Positions 17,590 through 25,708 of a stretch of DNA of 64,000 nt are shown piece by piece. Made by a program: the position numbers and the translations under genes. Below the pieces are notes generated by a model. It had not been told where the DNA came from. It made no database searches and saw only the letters and a program-made list of their open reading frames with translations. This DNA comes from Paraburkholderia phenoliruptrix (GTDB lineage Bacteria; Pseudomonadota; Gammaproteobacteria; Burkholderiales; Burkholderiaceae): assembly GCF_902859825.1 (NCBI RefSeq), contig NZ_CADIKB010000020.1, positions 1 through 64,000 of the forward strand, given 5' to 3'. The first letter of the stretch is position 1. Each line of letters starts with the position of its first letter.

Positions 17590-18360
17590 ATGTGGCAGGA
17601 AGACCGTCATCAGAGAATACGCGCGTTATTGTCGACATTGCATCGGGTGTCCACCGAACGGATCATGGCGGACCTTGGCGTGTCGCGCGAAACCGTGCGG
17701 CGCGATCTGCTCGACCTCGAAGCGCTCGGTGAGTTGCGCCGCGTGCACGGCGGCGCCATCAAACCAGCCGACGAGGCGCCTATCGCCGAGCGCGCACACA
17801 TGCGCGTCAAATCCAAAACGGCCATTGCGAAGGCGGCCACCGGGCTCATTGCGAGCGGCCAGACGCTGTTTATCGACGCCGGCACCACCACCGCCGCGCT
17901 CGCCGAAGAACTGGCGAAGCTCGCGAACCTGACCATCGTGACGAATTCAATCGACGTCGCACTGAAACTGCGCGGCGCAGCGGAGCAGCCGGAAGCGGGC
18001 AACGAAGTGATTCTGCTCGGCGGCACGATCAGCGACCGCGCCATGGCGACCACCGGCGCGACCACGGTGCTTGATATCCAACGCTATCGCGCCGATCTCG
18101 CGCTGCTCTCGCCGGTCGGCATCGACCACCGGCATGGCGCGACCAACTACGACCACGCCGAAACGGAAGTGGCGCGCGCGATGGTCGCGAATGCAGACCG
18201 TGTGGTGATCCTCGCCGATTACAGCAAGATTGGTCAGCGCAGCCGGATTTCATACTGCCCCGTCGAACGGATCGACGTGCTCGTCACCAACAAGAAGGCC
18301 GCAGACGTCGCGGATTTCGGTGCGCTGAAAAAGAAGTTGGAGGAAGTTGTGCTGGCGTAG
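17590..18360 (+). CDS. DeoR-family transcriptional regulator (GlpR-like)
   Basis: A 256-residue regulator. The N-terminal helix-turn-helix has the DeoR signature (RIMADLGVSRETVRRDLLDLEALGELRRVHGGA, about residues 19-51). A sugar-phosphate isomerase-like effector domain follows, with FIDAGTTTAALAEEL and VTNSIDVALKL. AGGGA lies seven bases before the ATG. Such proteins are repressors released by phosphorylated sugars; GlpR responds to glycerol 3-phosphate. Given its neighbour ugpQ and the operator at 17388-17410, glycerol 3-phosphate is a reasonable guess for the effector. Confidence 0.88.
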   Translation: MWQEDRHQRIRALLSTLHRVSTERIMADLGVSRETVRRDLLDLEALGELRRVHGGAIKPADEAPIAERAHMRVKSKTAIAKAATGLIASGQTLFIDAGTTTAALAEELAKLANLTIVTNSIDVALKLRGAAEQPEAGNEVILLGGTISDRAMATTGATTVLDIQRYRADLALLSPVGIDHRHGATNYDHAETEVARAMVANADRVVILADYSKIGQRSRISYCPVERIDVLVTNKKAADVADFGALKKKLEEVVLA

Positions 18361-18416
18361 CGCGCGCAGCGCCCTGCAGCGCTGCCGCGCCGACCCGCGT
18401 GCTGACCCGCCGCGCG

Positions 18417-20084
18417 TCACTCCTTCACATGCATGGTGTCCAGCGCGCGCTTGCGCAAGCGCGTGTCATGCAACGCGCCCGCGGCATCGAGTACCGGATA
18501 GGCAGTCGAGCAGAACAGCGAATTGAGCCGCTTCATGTCGCTGATCAGATCGAGATGCAGTGCGCTGGTTTCGATGCTGCGCAGCGTCTGCCCGGCGAGG
18601 CGGTCCAGATGCCGGTATGAATAGGCGCGCTCCAGATCGCGAAAACGCTCCTTCTCGGCCAGCAGCCGCTCGGCGCAACGCAGATCGTTATTCAGGAATA
18701 CAGAAAGTCCGAGTTGCAGATTGCTGACGAGCCGCGCCTGCAAATCGTCCAGTTCGCCGAGACCTTCCTCGGAAAACGACAGACGGTGCGCGATCTTCTT
18801 TTCCTCGATATCGCCCACAATCCGCTCGATGATGTCGCCCGCATGCTCGAGGTTGATGGTCAGCGAGATGATGTCGGTCCAGCGGCGGCTGTCGGCTTCG
18901 TCGAGCTGCTCGCGCGAAATCAGCGTGAGGTAGTCCTTGATCGCCGCGTAGAGTTCGTCGACGTCGTCGTCCATACGAACGGTTTCGCGCGCCTTCTCGA
19001 TATGGTTGTGATGAATCAGTTCCGCCACGTTGTCGAGCATGGTGCGCACAATGTCGCCGATACGCAGCACCTCGCGCGCGGCATTCGCGAGCGCGAGCGT
19101 GGGCGTGGTGAGCGCGGCGGCGTCGAGATGCAGCGGCCGCAGCTCGCCGTTCGGCATGGGCCGGTCCGGCAGCACGCGCTCGCAGATGCGCGCAACCGGA
19201 TCGATCAGCGACAGGCATATGCAGCAACGCAGCGTGTTGTAGATCAGATGAAAGCCCACCGTGGCTTCGCGCGGATTGGCGATCAGCACCGGCAGCCAGC
19301 GCGCGAGCAATGACGTGAACGGCAGGATCAGCAAGGCGCCCGCCAGCTTGAAGGCGAAGCTGCCAAGCGCCAGCCGCCGCGCCGCCGAATTCTGCGCGGC
19401 AGCGCCCAGCAAGGCCACGAGCCCGCTGCCGAGATTCGCGCCGATCACGAGACACAGCGCCACCTTCAACGAGATCACGCCCGACGACGCGAGCGTCGCC
19501 GTGAGCAGCACCGCTGCGAGGCTCGAATACGACACCACCGCGAAGGCCGCGCCCACCAGGGCGTCGAGCATGGTGTCGCCCGTCAATGCACCGAACATGA
19601 CGCGAACGCCGGCGCCATGCATCATCGGCTGAGCCGCCTCGACGATCAGATGCAGCGCGAGCAGGATTAGCCCGAGCCCGATCAGCGTCCGCCCGACCTG
19701 GCCGGCGCGCGTCTGCTTACGCGAGAGGAAAAGCGGCACGCCGAACAGAATGAGAATGGGCGACAGCCACGACAGATCGAGCGTGAGAACCCGCGCCATC
19801 AGCGCCGTGCCGACGTCCGCGCCAAGCATGATGGCAAGCCCGCTGGTGAGCGGCAAAATCCCTTGCGCTGCGAACGAGGTAAGGATCACCGCGGTCGCGT
19901 TGCTGCTTTGCACGAGGCTCGTTACGCCGACACCCGACACGAATGCGCGCCAGCGGCTACGCGTGCTGCGCCCAAGCACCGTGCGCAGGTCCGCGCCCAG
20001 CACCCGAAGAATGCCCGTGCGCACGATATGGGAGCCCCACACGAGCAGTGCCACACCGGCCAGAAGGTTAAGGAGAATCAACAT
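18417..20084 (-). CDS. Na/Pi cotransporter family protein with PhoU-like domain
   Basis: A 555-residue protein. The first 300 residues carry two inverted Na/Pi-cotransporter repeats (GVGVTSLVQSSNATAVIL, and the matching VVSYSSLAAVLLTATLASSG), each with the QSS- or SSL-type motif. The last 200 residues are helical and PhoU-like (NLEHAGDIIERIVGDIEEKK). It resembles the YjbB/NptA group, which exports or imports phosphate with sodium. A CTGTCAT half Pho box is seen at 20153-20159, about 70 bp upstream, without a convincing second half. Confidence 0.88.
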   Translation of the reverse strand: MLILLNLLAGVALLVWGSHIVRTGILRVLGADLRTVLGRSTRSRWRAFVSGVGVTSLVQSSNATAVILTSFAAQGILPLTSGLAIMLGADVGTALMARVLTLDLSWLSPILILFGVPLFLSRKQTRAGQVGRTLIGLGLILLALHLIVEAAQPMMHGAGVRVMFGALTGDTMLDALVGAAFAVVSYSSLAAVLLTATLASSGVISLKVALCLVIGANLGSGLVALLGAAAQNSAARRLALGSFAFKLAGALLILPFTSLLARWLPVLIANPREATVGFHLIYNTLRCCICLSLIDPVARICERVLPDRPMPNGELRPLHLDAAALTTPTLALANAAREVLRIGDIVRTMLDNVAELIHHNHIEKARETVRMDDDVDELYAAIKDYLTLISREQLDEADSRRWTDIISLTINLEHAGDIIERIVGDIEEKKIAHRLSFSEEGLGELDDLQARLVSNLQLGLSVFLNNDLRCAERLLAEKERFRDLERAYSYRHLDRLAGQTLRSIETSALHLDLISDMKRLNSLFCSTAYPVLDAAGALHDTRLRKRALDTMHVKE

Positions 20085-20358
20085 AAGGCACTGCGCATTT
20101 GTTCCCTGCTGCCGTAAGCGGAACCGAATGCCGCGTGCGGCACCCGGGGCGTATGACAGTAGTGTTGCACATTTTTGCCTTATTGTAATTTTGTGCTTTT
20201 AAATATACGCTCGCGCAACGAATGTCGAGCGGCGCGGCCGTTCTTGCTGCGCGCCTTGCGCTTTGTGCCGCTCCGGTGCCGATGCCGCTTTCATTTCGAG
20301 TGGCGCTGATGCAACGTCTGTTTAACGCTTCGACCCACCTGATCACGAGGACAACCGG

Positions 20359-21042
20359 ATGAGCCGCAATCTCGCGCTATTCGACCTGGACCACACCTTG
20401 CTGCCGCTCGACAGCGACCAGGCATGGGCTCACTTTGTCGCCGGCCTCGGCATTGAAGGCGCTGCGCGGCATGCGCAAGATATCGACGAGTATTACCGGC
20501 AATACGTGGCCGGCACGCTGGACATGACCGCCTACCTGGAGCGCACGCTCGCGCCGCTCGCGCGCCATACGCGCGAGCAACTCGATGAGTGGCATGCGCG
20601 GTTCATGCGGGAGGTGATCGCGCCCGCCATCCTGCCAGCCGCCCGCGAGCTGGTGCGACGCCACATGGACGCAGGCGACCTGTGCTGCATCGTCACGGCG
20701 ACCAATGTGTTCGTGACCGCGCCGATCGGCAAGGCGCTCGGCTTCGAGCATCTTCTCGGGATCGAACTGGACACCGAAGGCGGCGATCCGCTCGCGCGCT
20801 TCACGGGCGCGGCGGTCGGCGTGCCGACTTTTCGCGAAGGCAAGATCACCCGAACCGAGAGCTGGCTGTCCTCGCTCGGCCATCGTTTGCAGGACTTTCC
20901 AGAGAGCTGGTTTTATAGCGATTCGATCAACGACCTGCCGTTGCTCGAACGCGTGACCCATCCGGTCGCGACCAACCCCGACGCGCGTTTGCGTGCGATC
21001 GCCACCGAGCGCGGCTGGCCGGTTATCGAACTGTTTCTGTGA
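20359..21042 (+). CDS. HAD-IB family phosphatase (SerB-like)
   Basis: A 227-residue hydrolase. Motif I FDLDHTLLPLDSD (residues 8-20) has the nucleophile and acid Asp. Motif II is the Thr of CIVTATN, and motif III/IV includes FYSDSINDLPLL. The cap is short and helical. GAGGA precedes the ATG. The HAD-IB group includes phosphoserine and other small phosphomonoesterases; the substrate cannot be told from sequence. Confidence 0.88.
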   Translation: MSRNLALFDLDHTLLPLDSDQAWAHFVAGLGIEGAARHAQDIDEYYRQYVAGTLDMTAYLERTLAPLARHTREQLDEWHARFMREVIAPAILPAARELVRRHMDAGDLCCIVTATNVFVTAPIGKALGFEHLLGIELDTEGGDPLARFTGAAVGVPTFREGKITRTESWLSSLGHRLQDFPESWFYSDSINDLPLLERVTHPVATNPDARLRAIATERGWPVIELFL

Positions 21043-21145
21043 GATGAACGGCGGCGCCCCTCATGCGGGCGCTCTGGCATTCATCTGCAAGCCCCGCCGC
21101 TGCTGCAACCCGGGCTCGCGCATTCGCCCTTGTTCGGGCGCAAAA

Positions 21146-21170
21146 AATGCCCGCAACATGTGCGGGCATT
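21146..21170 (-). terminator. Rho-independent terminator of lipA
   Basis: Arms AATGCCCGCA and TGCGGGCATT (10 bp, perfect), loop ACATG, followed on the minus strand by a T6 run. It also lies downstream of the convergent HAD gene and may act both ways. Confidence 0.85.
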
Positions 21171-21199
21171 CTTCAGTGAGCGGACGGAAAAGCAGACAC

Positions 21200-22207
21200 T
21201 CAGACCACGCCGGCTCCATGCGCCTGCAAATCGGCGTGATAGCTCGAACGCACCATCGCGCCCACTGCCGCGTGAGTGAAGCCCATCTTGTACGCCTCTT
21301 CTTCGTACATCTTGAAGGTGTCCGGATGCACATAAGAACGGACCGGCAGATGGTGTTCCGAAGGCTGCAAATACTGACCGATGGTGAGCATATCCACGTC
21401 GTGCTCGCGCAGATCGCGCATGACCTGCAGGATCTCTTCTTCAGTTTCGCCGAGACCGACCATCAGACCCGACTTGGTCGCGACGTCCGGGTGCAATGCC
21501 TTGAAATCCTTGAGCAGTTTCAGCGAATGCGCGTAGTCCGAACCCGGACGCGCTTCCTTATACAGACGCGGCACGGTTTCCAGGTTGTGGTTCATCACGT
21601 CGGGCGGCGCGGCATTCAGAATGCCCAGCGCGCGGTCCAGGCGGCCGCGGAAGTCCGGCGTGAGAATTTCGATGCGCGTGTCGGGCGACAACTCGCGCGT
21701 CTGACGGATACATTCGACGAAGTGCGCCGCGCCGCCGTCACGCAGATCATCACGATCCACGCTCGTAATCACGACGTACTTGAGCTTCAGCGCGGCAATG
21801 GTGCGCGCGAGGTTCGCCGGCTCGTCCGGATCGAGCGGATCGGGACGGCCATGGCCCACGTCGCAGAACGGGCAGCGCCGCGTGCATTTGTCGCCCATGA
21901 TCATGAAAGTCGCGGTGCCCTTGCCGAAGCATTCGCCGATATTCGGGCAGCTCGCTTCTTCGCAGACCGTGTGCAGGTTGTGTTCGCGCAGAATCTGCTT
22001 GATTTCGTAGAAGCGCGAGTTGCCGGTTGCCGCCTTGACGCGGATCCAGTCCGGCTTCTTGAGCTTTTCGATCGGAACGATCTTGATGGGAATACGGGCA
22101 GTCTTGGCTTGCGCCTTCTGCTTCGCGGTAGCGTCGTAGGCCGCAGCCGATGCCGGCACGCCTTCCAGCGCGGGAGAAGCTGCGAGGTTCGCGGTAACGT
22201 CAGTCAT
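21200..22207 (-). CDS. lipA: Lipoyl synthase LipA
   Basis: A 335-residue radical SAM enzyme that inserts two sulfurs into octanoylated proteins to make lipoate. It has the auxiliary cluster motif CEEASCPNIGEC and the radical SAM motif CTRRCPFC. The C-terminal RSSYHADLQAH includes the conserved RSSY. The ATG at 22207 (MTDVTANL) is 13 nt after the lipB stop, so lipB and lipA form an operon. Confidence 0.97.
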   Translation of the reverse strand: MTDVTANLAASPALEGVPASAAAYDATAKQKAQAKTARIPIKIVPIEKLKKPDWIRVKAATGNSRFYEIKQILREHNLHTVCEEASCPNIGECFGKGTATFMIMGDKCTRRCPFCDVGHGRPDPLDPDEPANLARTIAALKLKYVVITSVDRDDLRDGGAAHFVECIRQTRELSPDTRIEILTPDFRGRLDRALGILNAAPPDVMNHNLETVPRLYKEARPGSDYAHSLKLLKDFKALHPDVATKSGLMVGLGETEEEILQVMRDLREHDVDMLTIGQYLQPSEHHLPVRSYVHPDTFKMYEEEAYKMGFTHAAVGAMVRSSYHADLQAHGAGVV

Positions 22208-22220
22208 TCGTTCGATCCAG

Positions 22221-22946
22221 TCAGGCGGTGAGCGCACCGGTCTGCGGTTGGGCGACGGCCGCGGGACTGCCGTCGAGGTTTGCGGTGAGGCGGGCTGCAA
22301 GGGTGCGGGCCACGTCGTCCCAGCCGGCCACAACGCCGAGCGTTGCCATGTCGACTGTTTCGAGACCCGCGTAGCCGCAAGGGTTGATGGCCAGGAACGG
22401 CCGTAAATCCATTTTCACGTTCAGGCTGACGCCGTGATAGCTGCAGCCGTTGCGAATCTTGAGACCGAGCGCGGCAATCTTCGCGCCGGCGTGCAATCCG
22501 GCCTGCGGCCCCGGCGACACATAGATGCCCGGCGCGCCGGCCTTGCGTTCTCCGGCAAGATTATACGCCGCAAGGGTGTCGATCACGGCCTGCTCGATCC
22601 GCGTGACCATGTCGCGAACCATCAGTTTGCGGCGCCGCAAATCGAGCAGCAGGTAAGCCACCACCTGCCCCGGGCCGTGATACGTGATCTGTCCGCCGCG
22701 GTCGACTTTCACCAGAGGAATGGCGCTGTCGGCGGCCAGCAGGTGCGCTGGATCGCCGGCCTGGCCGAGCGTGAAGACGGGCGGATGTTCGACCAGCCAG
22801 ATTTCGTCGGGCGTCTCGGCGGTGCGGGCGTCGGTGAAGGCGCGCATCGCGTCGAAACTGACTTCGTAGCGTTCGCTGCCGCGCCAGCGCAGCGTAGGCG
22901 GCGCTGCGGCGGGCAATGGAGATGAAGAAATCGAAGAGGCGGACAT
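22221..22946 (-). CDS. lipB: Lipoyl(octanoyl) transferase LipB
   Basis: A 241-residue enzyme that moves octanoate from acyl carrier protein to lipoyl domains, supplying the substrate of LipA. Seen are DRGGQITYHGPGQ (active-site loop), KIAALGLKIRNGCSYHG with the catalytic Lys, and the Cys in AINPCGYAGLE. Upstream of lipA in one operon. Confidence 0.96.
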   Translation of the reverse strand: MSASSISSSPLPAAAPPTLRWRGSERYEVSFDAMRAFTDARTAETPDEIWLVEHPPVFTLGQAGDPAHLLAADSAIPLVKVDRGGQITYHGPGQVVAYLLLDLRRRKLMVRDMVTRIEQAVIDTLAAYNLAGERKAGAPGIYVSPGPQAGLHAGAKIAALGLKIRNGCSYHGVSLNVKMDLRPFLAINPCGYAGLETVDMATLGVVAGWDDVARTLAARLTANLDGSPAAVAQPQTGALTA

Positions 22947-23018
22947 GATCCCGGCAGTTTACCGAAATCCAGGAATCCCCGCCCAAAGTCGCCGCGCGCG
23001 AACGGCGCGGCGCTGCCG

Positions 23019-23345
23019 TCAAACCGTGCGCCACCCGCCGCGCAGCCACGCCGTGAAACGCTCGCCCATGCGCGCAAACCAGTTCAGCGCGCGCTCGTCG
23101 CAACGCGTCGGCACCGAGAACGCGACCGTTGCGCGCGCCGTGCCCTCGGCGCTCAACCAGAGCCGCTCGCCACGGCGCAGTCTCAAGGTGTGGCCGGGCT
23201 GCAGCCAGTAGTCTTCGGTGTCGTCGCTGCGCGTCACCCAGACCGCGCCGCCGCGCACGACGAGCTTGGTGCTGCGCGCCACCTTCAGGGGCAGCATCTC
23301 GCCGCTGTGGATTTCATACGCGATGCTAGAGGAAACTTCTCGCAT
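23019..23345 (-). CDS. DUF2917-type small protein
   Basis: A 108-residue protein with a cupin-like beta pattern (HSGEMLPLKVARSTKLVVRGGAVWVTRSDDTEDYWLQPGHTLRLRRGERLWL). It matches the style of DUF2917 proteins, which often sit beside LysR regulators in Burkholderiaceae. Function unknown. It is divergent from the LysR gene 98 bp away and is probably under its control. Confidence 0.7.
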   Translation of the reverse strand: MREVSSSIAYEIHSGEMLPLKVARSTKLVVRGGAVWVTRSDDTEDYWLQPGHTLRLRRGERLWLSAEGTARATVAFSVPTRCDERALNWFARMGERFTAWLRGGWRTV

Positions 23346-23443
23346 AATGCCCTCGCCAAAAGTCGTTTCATGGCTACAATCGTAGGCGCAGCAAGGGTTT
23401 ACGCAAAACGATCAATTTTCACCTCTATGTGAGGATAATTGCG

Positions 23444-24421
23444 ATGGAGCTCCGTCATCTCCCGCCACTGAACGCGATCAAGGCCTTTGAAGCCGCCGCG
23501 CGCCACGAGAGCTTTTCGCGCGCTGCAGACGAGCTTTTCGTCACTCATGGCGCCGTCAGTCATCAGATCCGTGCGCTGGAAGCCGAACTCGGCGTCTCGC
23601 TGTTCGCGCGCGACGGCAAACGCGTGCGGCTCACCGAAACCGGCCGGCGCTACGCCCAACAGGTGCGGGCGGCGCTCGGCGCGCTGTGCGACGCCACGCG
23701 TCAGATCCGCGCCGGCGACCGGGAACGGCGGCTGGTGGTGTCCATGCTGTCGTCGTTCGCCGCGCGCTGGGTGACGCCGCGCGTCGGCAGCTTTATTGAG
23801 GCGCACCCGCAGTGGGATCTCGAGCTACTGTCCACGAACGCGCTGACGGACTTCGCGCGCGACGACGTCGACGTGGCAATCCGTTTCGGCTACGGCAAGT
23901 ACGCGGGGCTGCATTCGGAGCTTCTCCTGGAGGAAATCTTTTTCCCGGCCTGCGCGCCCAGTTTCAACGGCGGCAAGCTGCCCAAAACGCCCGCCGAACT
24001 CGCGAATCTTCCGCTGCTGCGCTCCGACGACGAACTCTGGCGTCCGTGGTTCGACGCGGCCGGCCTGAGCGAGTGGCCGGAGCCCAAGCGCGGCGTGCTG
24101 TATCAGGATTCGTCGAATCTGCTGCAGGCGGCGATCGACGGTCAGGGCATCGCGCTCACGCGCCGCTCGCTAGCCATGCACGAGATCGCGGCGGGCCGCC
24201 TCGTGCGGCTTTTCAATGTGGACGGACCGAGCCCGTGGCAGTACTACTTCATCTGCCCGCCGCACATGCTGGAAACGGCGAGGGTGAGGGCGTTCCGGGA
24301 CTGGGTGTTCGCGGAGGTGGGACGCTTCAAACTGCTTTTCGACCAGGCGTGCGAAGCCGGGCCGACGGCGAATGCGACAAGCTCCGCAGGGACGGCGGAC
24401 GCGTTGCGTGTCGCGCCGTAA
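23444..24421 (+). CDS. LysR-family regulator, GcvA-like
   Basis: A 325-residue LysR regulator. The N-terminal winged helix reads LPPLNAIKAFEAAARHESFSRAADELFVTHGAVSHQIRALE, which is the GcvA type. A substrate-binding domain follows (residues about 95-300). The ATG at 23444 has GAGG nine bases upstream and is preferred to the ATG five codons earlier. A TACAAT -10 box lies near 23374. It probably regulates itself and the divergent DUF2917 gene. It is not beside gcv genes, so the GcvA name is a family label only. Confidence 0.88.
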   Translation: MELRHLPPLNAIKAFEAAARHESFSRAADELFVTHGAVSHQIRALEAELGVSLFARDGKRVRLTETGRRYAQQVRAALGALCDATRQIRAGDRERRLVVSMLSSFAARWVTPRVGSFIEAHPQWDLELLSTNALTDFARDDVDVAIRFGYGKYAGLHSELLLEEIFFPACAPSFNGGKLPKTPAELANLPLLRSDDELWRPWFDAAGLSEWPEPKRGVLYQDSSNLLQAAIDGQGIALTRRSLAMHEIAAGRLVRLFNVDGPSPWQYYFICPPHMLETARVRAFRDWVFAEVGRFKLLFDQACEAGPTANATSSAGTADALRVAP

Positions 24422-24424
24422 TCT

Positions 24425-24468
24425 GACTCAAGCCCGATTCAAGCCGGACTCAAGCCGGATTCAAGCGC
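24425..24468 (+). repeat. Four tandem 11-bp repeats
   Basis: GACTCAAGCCC, GATTCAAGCCG, GACTCAAGCCG and GATTCAAGCGC, consensus GAYTCAAGCCG with C/T alternating. The tract fills the 50 bp between the stops of two convergent genes. Confidence 0.8.
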
Positions 24469-24472
24469 CGCT

Positions 24473-24742
24473 TTACAGCACGACCTTGACCATCGGATGC
24501 CCGGTGAGCGCGCGATAAATGTCGTCCAACTGCGCGCGGCTCGTGGCGCGCACCGTCACCGTCAGTCCGGTGTAATTGCCGCCGCTGGACGGACGGGTTT
24601 CGACGCACGAGGCGTCGACTGCGCTGTCGAACTGCCGGACCACCGTGACGATCGTCTCAGCAAACTCGGGGTGCGATTTGCCCATGATCTTGATCGGGAA
24701 ATCGCAGGGAAACTCAATGAGTGATTCGTTCGCCGGATTCAT
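24473..24742 (-). CDS. DUF493 (YbeD-like) protein
   Basis: An 89-residue ACT-like small protein (LIEFPCDFPIKIMGKSHPEFAETIVTVVRQFD ... VTVRATSRAQLDDIYRALTGHPMVKVVL). YbeD stands beside lipB in many proteobacteria, as here with lipB 1.5 kb downstream. Its biochemical role is unknown. Its start lies 29 nt inside the end of the upstream aminotransferase gene, so translation is likely coupled. Confidence 0.92.
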   Translation of the reverse strand: MNPANESLIEFPCDFPIKIMGKSHPEFAETIVTVVRQFDSAVDASCVETRPSSGGNYTGLTVTVRATSRAQLDDIYRALTGHPMVKVVL

Positions 24743-25697
24743 TTACCGCTCCTTGCCGCGCCTCGGGCGCGTCTTTTGCCGCTTGGGCCTCTTTTGCCTC
24801 GTTCGCCTTGGCTCGCTGATAAGCCGCGTACAGTCCCGCAAACACCGCGCCCGGCTTGCCCTCGCCGACCGGCTGGCCGTCGAGTTGCGTGACGGGCAGC
24901 ACCTCTTTGGTGGCGGAACTGATCACGATCTCGTCGGCGGCGCGCACTTCGGCCTCGGCAATCTCGCGCACCTCGAAGCGGATGCCGCATTCGGCCGCCA
25001 GTTCCTCGATCAGCCCGTAGCGAATGCCTTCGAGAATCTTGTGGCTGCGCGGCGGCGCCGCGAGCACGCCGTTCTTCACGACCCAAACATTCGACGACGA
25101 CCCTTCGGTCAGCATGCCGTCGCGAAACTGGATAGTCTCGAAAGCGTCGTTCTCCGCCGCGTACTGCGCCATCAGGACATTGCCGAGCAGCGAGACCGAC
25201 TTGATGTCGCAATGAAGCCAGCGGCGATCCTCGGCGCTCACGCAACGCACGCCCTCGGCGCGCTGAGCGGCGTTCGGCAGATTGAGCGGCGTGACCATGA
25301 CGAACACCGTCGGCTGGATGCCGGCAGGAAATGCGTGGCCGCGCTTCGCGACGCCGCGCGTGATCTGGATATACGCGATCGCGTCCTGTTCGGCGGCGAG
25401 GCCGCCCTCGGCTTCGTTGGCCGCCGTCACGCGTCCGATCAGCGCGCGCCAGCCGGCGTTGTCGAACGGATTGGCGATGCCGATCTTCCCGAGCGAGCGC
25501 GCGAGGCGCGCCAAGTGCTGCTCGAAGCGGAAAGCCGTGCGACCGCCCGCGTGCGCGTAAAGCGGCGCGACTTCGTAAATGCCGTCGCCGAAAATAAAGC
25601 CGCGGTCGAGAACCGGCACGCGCGCCTGGGACAAAGGCACCACTTCACCGTTGAGATAGACGATAGGTTCCAGCGGAACATCGGGAAGAGCGGTCAT
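24714..25697 (-). CDS. D-amino acid aminotransferase (PLP fold type IV)
   Basis: A 327-residue branched-chain/D-amino acid aminotransferase family enzyme. Key features are VLDRGFIFGDGIYE, the PLP lysine in DIKSVSLLGNVLMAQ, the phosphate-binding TEGSSSNVWVV and the C-terminal SATKEVLPV. The last 30 residues are an Ala/Lys/Glu-rich extension (KANEAKEAQAAKDAPEA) that overlaps the DUF493 gene. It sits just downstream of dacA, so it may supply or recycle D-amino acids for peptidoglycan. D-alanine:2-oxoglutarate activity is inferred. Confidence 0.9.
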   Translation of the reverse strand: MTALPDVPLEPIVYLNGEVVPLSQARVPVLDRGFIFGDGIYEVAPLYAHAGGRTAFRFEQHLARLARSLGKIGIANPFDNAGWRALIGRVTAANEAEGGLAAEQDAIAYIQITRGVAKRGHAFPAGIQPTVFVMVTPLNLPNAAQRAEGVRCVSAEDRRWLHCDIKSVSLLGNVLMAQYAAENDAFETIQFRDGMLTEGSSSNVWVVKNGVLAAPPRSHKILEGIRYGLIEELAAECGIRFEVREIAEAEVRAADEIVISSATKEVLPVTQLDGQPVGEGKPGAVFAGLYAAYQRAKANEAKEAQAAKDAPEARQGAVNESGERITH

Positions 25698-25708
25698 TGC
25701 GATCAGGC

